From Labrenzia sp. VG12 (lineage in GTDB: Bacteria > Pseudomonadota > Alphaproteobacteria > Rhizobiales > Stappiaceae): 64,000 bases of DNA. Of this stretch, positions 45,840 to 53,797 are shown piece by piece (position 1 is the stretch's first letter; each line of letters opens with the position of its first letter). The stretch is taken from positions 3,534,001 through 3,598,000 of the forward strand of contig NZ_CP022529.1 in assembly GCF_002237595.1 (NCBI RefSeq). Direction: 5' to 3'. A model generated the notes under the pieces. It was not told where the DNA came from. It searched no databases and saw nothing but the letters and a program-made list of their open reading frames with translations. Position numbers and translations under genes: made by a program.

Positions 45840-48506
45840 TTAGAAGCTCAGGGAAATATCCCGGTGATCCGACAGACAGGCAGCAACGTCCAGAGCCATG
45901 TCGTTCGGCAGACGCTCCTGAGCGCGGATGCCGATATTGTTGATCACCGCGGCGTCATAGGCAGCCAGTTGCGGCAGGATCTCTTTGGCGCCCTTCTGAC
46001 GCCAGGCGAGATCGGCATCCAGTGCGGCGATCGACTTGTCGATCTCGGCAATGGCGGCCTCCGCATTGGGCTCACGGCTGCGCATGATCTTGCGCGCTTC
46101 CGTCAGACCCTTGCGAATGTCGCTCGTTCCTTCCGCCGCGCCCACTTTCGAGCGCATCGCGGCAATGGCTTCGACAGCGGCTTCCGGTTCAAGCTGGGCC
46201 ACTTCCGCCTTCAAGGCTTCGAGCTCCGGCTTGAAGGCGGCAACCGTGTCCGCATCCCCAAGGATCGCCTTCAGTTCGAGGACCGGCTCGTAGGCCTGAT
46301 CGACTGTCCGGCGGTAGGTTTGACGCGCCTTGGTCTCCGCCTTCTGGATCTTCGAGAAGGCGTTGTAGGTGTCTTCCCAGGTCGCCGGGATTTCGCCCAG
46401 GATTGCGTCGCGGTCTGCCTCAAGCGCAGCAATCCGCTCCTTGGCTCGCTCACCCTGTTCCGGCGTGTAGACGGCATTCGGACCGGAGCGATCCACGATG
46501 ACCTGATACTCGGCGATGCGCTCATCCACGCGGCGCGCATCGCGTTCCAGCGCACGGACCGTCACGTGTTCAGGACGGTAGTCCCCGGAGGCGGCTTCCA
46601 CGGCTGCTTCCGCTTCGGCAATCGCCTGCATCTGCGGGATGGCATCGCGCGCCTTTTCAAAGCCTTCGGCCATGTCCTTCTGCAGGTCTTCCGGCAGATA
46701 GCTCATGTCGATGGCCTCGGCCTTCTGGATCGCGGCCAGAATGCTGTCGCCATTGGCCTGGAAGTCCTCGTAGATGAGGCGTTCCATGCAGTATTGCAGG
46801 CGCGGGTTCTTCGGCGGCGGTGCCGTTTCCGACAGAAGCGACGAGCGGTTCGGCAGGTAGTTCACCAATTGCGGATAAAGCCCCACAATGCCGAGTGCCA
46901 CAAGCTGCAGGCAGATGAACGCAATCACACCCTTGTACATGTCCAGCGTCTTGACCACGGCCGGCGCAACCCCGCGCAGATAGAACAGCGCGAAACCGAA
47001 GGGCGGTGTCAGGAACGAGGTCTGGATGTTCAGGCCGATCATCACGCCGAGCCAGACGGCCGTGACGTTGGCCGACGGGTCGGCCAGCAGGATCGGCGCC
47101 ACGATCGGCACGACAACCACCGCGATCTCGATGAAGTCGAGGAAGAAGCCGAGAATGAAGATCACCAGCATGACGATCAGGAACTGGGCCCAGAACCCGC
47201 CCGGCAGGCCCTGAAGGAAGTTCTTGACCAGCTCTTCGCCGCCAAACGCACGGAAGGCCGATGTCAGCATGGCCGCGCCAAGCAGGATGATGAACACCAG
47301 GGCGGTTGTCTTGGCGGTTTCCACCATGACCCCGCGCAGGGTGTTTTCCAGTTGCAGTGTGCGCCACCCGGACCAGAAGATTGCGATCAGCAGGAGCGAT
47401 ACGGCAATCAGCGCCAGGATCAGCGCGACCAGGTCATCGCTTGTCTGGATCAGCTTGATGTTGACCGCGCCAAAGAAACTGATGACGACGGCAAGACCCA
47501 GCAATGCCAGAATGGCGATGATCGCGGGGGAATAGGCGCCCCGCTTGCCTTCCCTCAAACGGTAACCGGCCATCACCATGGCACCAACGGCACCGATGGC
47601 GCCGGCCTGGTTGACGGTGGCAACACCGGCGATGATCGAGCCGAGCACCAGGAAGATCAGCGCCAGCGGCGGCACCAGGGTGATGAACACCTTGACGGCA
47701 AACTGGCGGGTGAATGTGCCTTCTTCATGAACGGCCGGGGCCGCTTTCGGGTTCAAGAGCGCAAAGCCGAGAATGAACAGCATGTAGAGGCCAACCAGGA
47801 CAAGACCCGGCAGGAAGGCGCCCAGGAACATTTCGCCGGCGCTTGTCGAGACGACGGCAAAATCGGACGGCATCGACAATTCGCCGGTATTGGCCTTGTA
47901 GAGCGTTGTCCTGAGAGAACCGGCCTGGTCGACCGCGCTGGCCAGCTGGTCAGCCAGAATGATCAGGACGATGGACGGCGGGATGATCTGGCCGAGCGTG
48001 CCCGACGCTGCGATCGTTCCCGTTGCCAGCGGCACGGAGTAATTGTTGCGCAGCATGGCCGGCAGCGAGATCAGGCCCATGGCCACAACGGTCGCGCCGA
48101 CAATGCCGGTGGTCGCTGCCAGAAGCGCGCCCACGAACACGACAGAGATACCCAGACCACCCGGCACCGGACCGAACAGGCGTGCCATGGTCACCAGCAG
48201 ATCCTCGGCGATCTTGGACCGCTGCAGCATGATGCCCATGAAGACGAAGAGCGGAATGGCGATCAGCGTATCTCGCTCCGCCTCCCAGTAGATCCCTCGG
48301 AAGTTGGTAACGCCGGCGCTCAGCCACTGCCCGGGCCCGCCGTGGGAGAAGAAGGCATCCGTGTCTCCGGCGAAGAGATAGCCGGTGCCCGCGGCGATGC
48401 CGATGGTGAGGATTGCAGAGCCCGGCAGAGCAAAGGCGACCGGAAAACCGGAGCCAAGCGCAAAGGCCATCAGCACCACAAGTAGAAGAAGGAAGAAAAG
48501 TTCCAT
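45840..48506 (-). CDS. TRAP transporter large permease (DctM) with coiled-coil tail
   Basis: The 888-residue protein starts with a DctM membrane domain of about 550 residues (GIVGATVVAMGLISLPAML, SGTLGQIIPPSIVLIILAD, NIQTSFLTPPFGFALFYL), which transports a carboxylate or similar acid with sodium. DctM proteins usually end near 430-600 residues. From about residue 551 there is instead a charged, helix-prone tail of roughly 338 residues rich in Glu, Ala and Arg, with heptad-like stretches and a cysteine-containing end. No frameshift separates it. Its gene starts 22 bases after the small permease gene ends. Confidence 0.9.
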   Translation of the reverse strand: MELFFLLLLVVLMAFALGSGFPVAFALPGSAILTIGIAAGTGYLFAGDTDAFFSHGGPGQWLSAGVTNFRGIYWEAERDTLIAIPLFVFMGIMLQRSKIAEDLLVTMARLFGPVPGGLGISVVFVGALLAATTGIVGATVVAMGLISLPAMLRNNYSVPLATGTIAASGTLGQIIPPSIVLIILADQLASAVDQAGSLRTTLYKANTGELSMPSDFAVVSTSAGEMFLGAFLPGLVLVGLYMLFILGFALLNPKAAPAVHEEGTFTRQFAVKVFITLVPPLALIFLVLGSIIAGVATVNQAGAIGAVGAMVMAGYRLREGKRGAYSPAIIAILALLGLAVVISFFGAVNIKLIQTSDDLVALILALIAVSLLLIAIFWSGWRTLQLENTLRGVMVETAKTTALVFIILLGAAMLTSAFRAFGGEELVKNFLQGLPGGFWAQFLIVMLVIFILGFFLDFIEIAVVVVPIVAPILLADPSANVTAVWLGVMIGLNIQTSFLTPPFGFALFYLRGVAPAVVKTLDMYKGVIAFICLQLVALGIVGLYPQLVNYLPNRSSLLSETAPPPKNPRLQYCMERLIYEDFQANGDSILAAIQKAEAIDMSYLPEDLQKDMAEGFEKARDAIPQMQAIAEAEAAVEAASGDYRPEHVTVRALERDARRVDERIAEYQVIVDRSGPNAVYTPEQGERAKERIAALEADRDAILGEIPATWEDTYNAFSKIQKAETKARQTYRRTVDQAYEPVLELKAILGDADTVAAFKPELEALKAEVAQLEPEAAVEAIAAMRSKVGAAEGTSDIRKGLTEARKIMRSREPNAEAAIAEIDKSIAALDADLAWRQKGAKEILPQLAAYDAAVINNIGIRAQERLPNDMALDVAACLSDHRDISLSF

Positions 48507-48527
48507 GTCTGTTGGTCTCGCCCGGCT

Positions 48528-49562
48528 CTAGTGTGCTGCGCTGCTGCTATGGTCCCGGCCGCCCGGTTCGCCGCGAATGTCGGCGATGGCATCCATGAAA
48601 TAGGACACGAACTGGATCAGCATGGTCACGGCGAACACGCCCAGGAACCCGGCCATGAGATACTTCACGTAAAGACCGAAGCCGGCCTGCGTGACCTCAT
48701 AGGTCAGGATCGGGCTGTTGATGATGTTCTGCTTGCCGCCCATACCGATGAAGAGAATGACCGTGCAGAGCGTCATGCCGAGCACGACCGAGCCGAAGGC
48801 ATTCACGTAGCCCTTGGTCTTGGTCGACATGCCGGCGTAAAAGACGTCGACGCGCACATGGCCTTCTTCCAGCAAGGTGTAGGCACTGGCGAACAGGAAC
48901 AGGGCCGCGTACCAGAAGCGGACGAGATCCGCCAGGAAGGCCTGTTCATAGGAAAAGACGAAACGGCCGATCACGATCATCAGCTCGGCGATCACGACCA
49001 GCAGCGCCAGCCAGGTAAAGCCGAGCGTGCGCGTGAAGGCGGCGATAACGACAGACAGGCCGATCAGCGGCATGTGCACGTAGGCCCCGCGGAACCTGGA
49101 CTTGCCGAGATCCTCGGCCAGTTGCTCGCCGACGACATTCGCCAGGAAGCCCTCGACCCGCAGAAAGGAGATCGCGGCATCCACCAGTCCGACGATCAGG
49201 ACCGCGAAGAAGGCAGCGCGTATCAGAAAGGCATTGATGTTGCTGATGCGGGCGCTGTCCTCGCGGAGGGTTCTGTCGGACCGCATCACATAAGCGAAGC
49301 CCCACAGGATCAGGCCTGCATAGATGGCCAGCTGAAACCAGGACCAGATGATTGACATCGACCCGTTCGCCACGCCGCCGTAGATGGGCTGCACGCCGGG
49401 CAGGTTCTGCCAATATGTCAGGTAGTTGTTGATCAGAAACGCCGTCATGATCGCGAGCACGGTCCAGCCGAAGAGGCGGAAGATGCGGGCGCTACCGGGA
49501 GCATGAGCGTCACCGGAATTCATGGCAGGCGAGCCGTCTTGAACAGGGTCCAAGGCCGTCAT
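48528..49562 (-). CDS. TRAP transporter small permease (DctQ), long form
   Basis: The 344-residue protein has about seven to eight membrane segments. Typical DctQ has four in about 170 residues. The family-like part is the second half (FWYAALFLFASAYTLLEEGHVRVDVFYAGMSTKTKGYVNAFG), with the first half an added membrane domain. Together with the large permease it forms the TRAP membrane unit. It lies between the binding-protein and large-permease genes. Confidence 0.85.
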   Translation of the reverse strand: MTALDPVQDGSPAMNSGDAHAPGSARIFRLFGWTVLAIMTAFLINNYLTYWQNLPGVQPIYGGVANGSMSIIWSWFQLAIYAGLILWGFAYVMRSDRTLREDSARISNINAFLIRAAFFAVLIVGLVDAAISFLRVEGFLANVVGEQLAEDLGKSRFRGAYVHMPLIGLSVVIAAFTRTLGFTWLALLVVIAELMIVIGRFVFSYEQAFLADLVRFWYAALFLFASAYTLLEEGHVRVDVFYAGMSTKTKGYVNAFGSVVLGMTLCTVILFIGMGGKQNIINSPILTYEVTQAGFGLYVKYLMAGFLGVFAVTMLIQFVSYFMDAIADIRGEPGGRDHSSSAAH

Positions 49563-49595
49563 CGTGGCTATGCCTTTTATCTTGTCAATGCAAAG

Positions 49596-49619
49596 AGGGA
49601 CGGGATTGCTCCCGTCCCT
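49596..49619 (-). other. Stem-loop between dctP-type and dctQ-type genes
   Basis: AGGGACGGGA (49596-49605) pairs perfectly with TCCCGTCCCT (49610-49619) around TTGC, in the gap after the binding-protein stop codon. On the minus strand only a short CTTTG follows. It is likely an attenuator or stability hairpin that lets the binding protein be made in excess. Confidence 0.65.
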
Positions 49620-49637
49620 TTATCCCCCAAGCCGTGC

Positions 49638-50738
49638 TTAGGACGGAATGCCCAGAACGCGGTTCCGCTTGTTGGAATAGGCAACGTCGGAGATTGCCAT
49701 CCAGCTGCCGATTTCCTGGCGCGCATTGACGAAGCTTTCGAAGATCTTCTTGGCTTCCGGAGAATGGTCCATGGCCTCTTCGAGAACTTCCTGAGCTGCT
49801 TCACCGAAAGCGTCGTAGATTTCGTCGTTGAACTCTTTCAGCTCAACGCCGTGCTCGTCGATCAGACGCTTCAGGTAGACACCGTTGTTGGCGTTGGTTT
49901 CCGCCATGGTGTTGGCGTTTTCTTCCGCACAGGCCGCTGCGATGATGGCCTGGTCGGTCTTGGACAGACCGTCGAACCATGCCTTGTTGCAGCCCATGGC
50001 CAGCATGGCGCCCGGCTCGTGCATGCCCGGGTAGTAGTAGTACTTGGCCGCTTCGTAGAACTTCATGAAGTAGTCGTTGAACGGACCAACCCACTCGGTT
50101 GCGTCGATCGCGCCGGAGACGAGGTTTTCATAGATCTGGCCACCCGGCAGGGAGACCGGAGACGCGCCCAGTTTCGCCAGAACGTCGCCGCCCTGACCCG
50201 GAATACGCATCTTCAGACCTTTGAGGTCATCGGCGGTTTCGATTTCCTTGTTGAACCAGCCGCCCATCTGGACGCCGGTGTTGCCACAGGCAAAGTTCTT
50301 AAGGCCAAAGCCGCCTGCGAGTTCGTCCCACAGCTCCTGGCCGCCACCGAACTTGATCCAGGCATCCATTTCCGTGACGGTCAGACCGAACGGCACGGCG
50401 GTGAATGCTGCCCAGCCCGGGTGCTTGCCCTTCCAGTAGTAGTCGGCGGCGATGTAGGCCTGCGCGTTACCAGAAGCAACTTCGTCGAAGGAGTCAAAGG
50501 CACCAACGCGCTCGCCGGCGGCGAAATACTGAACGTTGATACGGCCTTCGGTCAGCTCGGCGATACGGGCGGCAAGACGCTGTGCCGGAATACCCAGACC
50601 CGGGAAGTCCCGCGGCCAGGTGGACACGATCACCATGTCGGTGGTGCCCTGTGCAATAGCCGGAGCGGCCAGAGCGGAGCCTGCAGCAATACCACCAGCG
50701 CCAAGGCCGGCCTTTTTGATAAACGAACGACGATCCAT
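49638..50738 (-). CDS. TRAP transporter solute-binding protein (DctP-like, Tat signal)
   Basis: The 366-residue receptor starts with a twin-arginine signal (MDRRSFIKKAGLGAGGIAAGSALAAP...), so it is probably exported folded. The body has the TRAP receptor pattern, including DDLKGLKMRIPG, which carries the conserved ligand-binding Arg, and GQIYENLVSGAIDATEWVGPFND. The WVGP segment resembles alpha-keto-acid or lactate receptors such as TakP, suggesting an oxo- or hydroxy-acid ligand. ATG 50738 follows GGGAGGAAAC. It is the first gene of the TRAP operon. Confidence 0.9.
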   Translation of the reverse strand: MDRRSFIKKAGLGAGGIAAGSALAAPAIAQGTTDMVIVSTWPRDFPGLGIPAQRLAARIAELTEGRINVQYFAAGERVGAFDSFDEVASGNAQAYIAADYYWKGKHPGWAAFTAVPFGLTVTEMDAWIKFGGGQELWDELAGGFGLKNFACGNTGVQMGGWFNKEIETADDLKGLKMRIPGQGGDVLAKLGASPVSLPGGQIYENLVSGAIDATEWVGPFNDYFMKFYEAAKYYYYPGMHEPGAMLAMGCNKAWFDGLSKTDQAIIAAACAEENANTMAETNANNGVYLKRLIDEHGVELKEFNDEIYDAFGEAAQEVLEEAMDHSPEAKKIFESFVNARQEIGSWMAISDVAYSNKRNRVLGIPS

Positions 50739-50850
50739 TAGTTTCCTCCCTAATCGGACCCGATTTCGGACCGGGTACACACTTGCACCGATCTCCGCGT
50801 ATGTCTAGTTGACGGACCGGTGCGGATGCTATTCGTGGTTCTGCGCATCT

Positions 50851-50870
50851 TCTCGGTAGTACTACTGAGA
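50851..50870. promoter_or_regulatory. Near-perfect palindrome between TRAP operon and kinase gene
   Basis: The 20 bases TCTCGGTAGTACTACTGAGA match their own reverse complement at 18 positions, with core TAGTACTA. The centre is 122 bases from the dctP-type start and about 66 from the kinase start. The layout fits a shared operator for the NarL-type regulator encoded nearby, an inference. Confidence 0.55.
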
Positions 50871-50926
50871 TTGAAGCAACAGAACACCGGCGAAACGGGC
50901 ATTTGCGCAACAAGAGGGCGAAATAG

Positions 50927-52288
50927 GTGACGTTCAAGACCAAATTGCTGCTCATCACCATTCTGCCGCTGATCGCGGTATCGATGCTGATCGGTGGCGT
51001 CACATACTATCAGTCCCGGGAACTGATCGCCGCCGAAACCAGGTCCGTGGAGGAGCGCATCCTGGCCTCCAAGCGCCAGGAGATCCGGAACTATGTCAGC
51101 CTTGCCCTGACTTCGATCGAGCAGATCTACCGGGAGGAACCGAACGGCCGTGCGGCCGCCCAGCAGGAGGTCAAGGAGATCCTCCAGAACCTGACCTTCG
51201 ACTATGACGGCTATTTCTTCGTCTACCAGCTGGACGGCACCAATGTGGTGCATCCGAAACTGCCGCATCTGGTTGGCGGCAACTGGTGGGACCTGCAGGA
51301 CGACAAGGGCGACTACGTCATCCGCAACCTGATCGCCGCGGCCAAGGATGGCGGCGGCTTCCACCAGTATGTCTGGCACAAGCCGTCAACCGGTTCGGTG
51401 GAAGAAAAGCTCGGCTATGCGATCCTGCTCGACAAATGGGACTGGATGCTCGGCACCGGTCTCTATACGGACGACATCACACGGGAAGTCAGTGCCATCC
51501 GCGTGGATTTCGCCCGGTCCATCCGCCAGACCCTGTTCGTGATCTTCATGATCACGCTGGCGGCGATCATCATCGCCGGCTCGCTGATTGCCGGAGTGCG
51601 TTTTTCCGAACAGCGGTTTGCCGACAGCAAGCTGAAAGAGCTGACCAACCGGATCTTCCAGGTCCAGGAACAGGAACGCAAGCGCGTGTCGACCGAACTG
51701 CATGACAGCATCTCGCAGCTGCTGGTTTCGGTCCGGTACGGTGTCGAACTGATCCACAGCGAGGCCAATCGCGAGCCGGACCTGCAGGCCCAGGCGGCCA
51801 AGTGTCTGAAAACGCTCGACGGCACCATTGCGGAGGTCAGGCGGATTTCGCGCGATCTCAGACCCAGTGTGCTGGATGACATGGGCCTGGCTGCAGCCCT
51901 TGGCAGTCTCGGGAAGGAGTTCCAGAACCAGTCCGGCATCACCGTCAATGTCACCGCCGAGCAGTGCCACAGCCGCCTGTCGGAAGGCGCCAAGACGGCG
52001 CTCTACCGCGTGGTGCAGGAATGCATGACCAATGTCGCCCGTCATGCCCAGGCCAACGAAGTCAATATCAGCCTGAAAGTCGGCCTGCAGACCCTCATTC
52101 TGTTCGTGGAGGACAATGGTGTCGGCCTGCCACGCCCGCTGCCGAAATCCGGCGGCCTCGGTTTCCGCAACATGCGCGAACGTATCGAGACCTATGGCGG
52201 CAAACTGACCCTCAGCCGCCGCTCATCGGGCGGCACCAGGATCAAGGTTCAGATGCCGCTCGACAACGCAGCCGCAAAAGCGGCATGA
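50927..52288 (+). CDS. Cache-domain sensor histidine kinase (NarL type)
   Basis: The 453-residue kinase has a first membrane helix (~6-26), an extracytoplasmic Cache_2-like domain (YDGYFFVYQLDGTNVVHPKLPHLVGGNWWDLQDDKG...), a second helix (~200-222), then a HisKA_3 domain with His259 (STELHDSISQLL) and an HATPase domain (VQECMTNVARHAQA, VEDNGVGLP). Cache_2 domains of this form often bind small carboxylates. GTG 50927 is the start, with an AGAGGG upstream. The response regulator gene follows by 7 bases. Confidence 0.9.
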   Translation: MTFKTKLLLITILPLIAVSMLIGGVTYYQSRELIAAETRSVEERILASKRQEIRNYVSLALTSIEQIYREEPNGRAAAQQEVKEILQNLTFDYDGYFFVYQLDGTNVVHPKLPHLVGGNWWDLQDDKGDYVIRNLIAAAKDGGGFHQYVWHKPSTGSVEEKLGYAILLDKWDWMLGTGLYTDDITREVSAIRVDFARSIRQTLFVIFMITLAAIIIAGSLIAGVRFSEQRFADSKLKELTNRIFQVQEQERKRVSTELHDSISQLLVSVRYGVELIHSEANREPDLQAQAAKCLKTLDGTIAEVRRISRDLRPSVLDDMGLAAALGSLGKEFQNQSGITVNVTAEQCHSRLSEGAKTALYRVVQECMTNVARHAQANEVNISLKVGLQTLILFVEDNGVGLPRPLPKSGGLGFRNMRERIETYGGKLTLSRRSSGGTRIKVQMPLDNAAAKAA

Positions 52289-52295
52289 TGCAGCG

Positions 52296-52964
52296 ATGAC
52301 AATGACTTCCGCCACGCCAAAAACCCTGTCCAGACCCATCCGCGTGCTGCTTGCAGACGACCATGAACTGGTTCGCGACGGCATTCGCGCCAGACTGCAG
52401 AAAGTGCCGGAACTGGAAGTGGTGGGCGAGGCAACCAATGGCCGGGACGCCCTCAGCCTTGCCCGCGAGCTGCAGCCGGATGTCCTGCTCATGGATGTGT
52501 CCATGCCGGTGATGAACGGGCTGGAGGCCGCAACCCAGATCCGGCAGACCTTGCCGCGAATCGCGGTGCTGATCCTGTCGGTCTACGACAATCCGGAATA
52601 TGTGCGCGGGGTCGTCCAGGCCGGTGCGCGCGGCTACATCCTGAAGGATATCTCGGCTGCCGAGATGATCACGGCCATCACAAGCGTTGCCAATGGCGGC
52701 TATTATTTTTCCTCCGCCGTCGGTCCGACACTGGTTGGCGCCAACACCTCCGCCCCGGTCGAGGATCCCTATGGCCTCACGGACAGGGAACGGCAGGTCC
52801 TGACGGCGATTGCAAAGGGCCAGCCAAACAAGGCAGTTGCCAAGGAACTCGGCATCAGCGTGCGCACCGTTGAATCCCACCGGCTGAACCTGCGCGAAAA
52901 AGTCGGCACCAAGAACGCTGCCCAGCTCTACAAGGTCGCCCAGGATCTGGGATTGCTGGATTAG
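52296..52964 (+). CDS. NarL/LuxR-type response regulator
   Basis: The 222-residue regulator has a receiver (VLLADDHELVRDG, Asp67 in DVLLMDVSMP) and a GerE-type helix-turn-helix (LTDRERQVLTAIAKGQPNKAVAKELGISVRTVESH). It pairs with the Cache kinase encoded just upstream. Position beside the divergent TRAP operon suggests that the pair senses the TRAP substrate and induces the transporter. A short TAGAC/GTCTA stem overlaps the stop codon. Confidence 0.92.
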   Translation: MTMTSATPKTLSRPIRVLLADDHELVRDGIRARLQKVPELEVVGEATNGRDALSLARELQPDVLLMDVSMPVMNGLEAATQIRQTLPRIAVLILSVYDNPEYVRGVVQAGARGYILKDISAAEMITAITSVANGGYYFSSAVGPTLVGANTSAPVEDPYGLTDRERQVLTAIAKGQPNKAVAKELGISVRTVESHRLNLREKVGTKNAAQLYKVAQDLGLLD

Positions 52965-53034
52965 ACTTTCACGTCTATTTTGTGATCACATTTTTGGTGA
53001 GAGGCAATCGCCTCGCGATTCCACAGGCTCAGAC

Positions 53035-53793
53035 ATGACCAAACCGCTCGTCCTGGTGACCGCCGACGTGAAAGCTATTGACGGCTTCAACTGGCACGCC
53101 GTGATCTCCACCTATCTCCAGGCCGTCCTGAAGGGGTCGGATGCCATTCCGATGATCCTGCCCTCGCTCGGCCCGGATCTCGACCTCGATGCGGCCCTCG
53201 ACCAGGTCGACGGTGTGCTCGCGACCGGCGCCCGGTCCAATGTCAACCCGCAGCTTTATGGCGATGTTCCCACGGAAGAAAACGGGCCTTACGACCCGGA
53301 CCGCGATGCCACCACGCTGCCGCTTCTGAAGCGGGCGCTGGAACGCGGCATTCCGATCTTTGCCATCTGCCGGGGCATGCAGGAGCTGAATGTCGCCCTT
53401 GGCGGCACGCTTCACACAGAGATCCAGGCCATGACCGGACGCCAGGATCACCGCGCACCGCAATCCGATCATCAGGACGAACGGTTCCGCATTGCCCATC
53501 CGGTCGAAATCGCCCCCGGCGGTTGCCTGGAACAGGTGCTGGGCGCAGAGCCGTTCGAGGTCAATTCCCTGCATCGGCAGGCCGTCGGCGCGCTTGGCAA
53601 CGGCCTTGTCATCGAAGCCCAGGCCGAAGACGGCACGATCGAGGCCGTTTCGGTCAAGGACAGCCCGGGCTATGTGCTCGCCACACAGTGGCATCCGGAA
53701 TACTGGGTGACCACCGACGGCCCGTCGAAGAAGCTCTTTTCCGCCTTCGGCGACGCCGTGCGCGATTACCGGCAGAAACGGTTGGGGCTGTAG
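53035..53793 (+). CDS. Gamma-glutamyl-gamma-aminobutyrate hydrolase-like amidase (peptidase C26)
   Basis: The 252-residue class-I glutamine-amidotransferase-like enzyme has nucleophile Cys112 in ICRGMQELNV and a likely catalytic His in THQWHPEY-like ATQWHPEYW. This is the PuuD/peptidase C26 pattern: cleavage of gamma-glutamyl-GABA or related gamma-glutamyl amides in polyamine breakdown. No other Puu genes are adjacent, so the substrate is open. It ends four bases from the stop of the convergent metal-exporter gene. Confidence 0.85.
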   Translation: MTKPLVLVTADVKAIDGFNWHAVISTYLQAVLKGSDAIPMILPSLGPDLDLDAALDQVDGVLATGARSNVNPQLYGDVPTEENGPYDPDRDATTLPLLKRALERGIPIFAICRGMQELNVALGGTLHTEIQAMTGRQDHRAPQSDHQDERFRIAHPVEIAPGGCLEQVLGAEPFEVNSLHRQAVGALGNGLVIEAQAEDGTIEAVSVKDSPGYVLATQWHPEYWVTTDGPSKKLFSAFGDAVRDYRQKRLGL

Positions 53794-53797
53794 GTCT

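Noticed and set aside
45864..48485. 873-codon plus-strand open frame
   Set aside because: It mirrors the large TRAP permease gene on the opposite strand; composition is typical of antisense frames.
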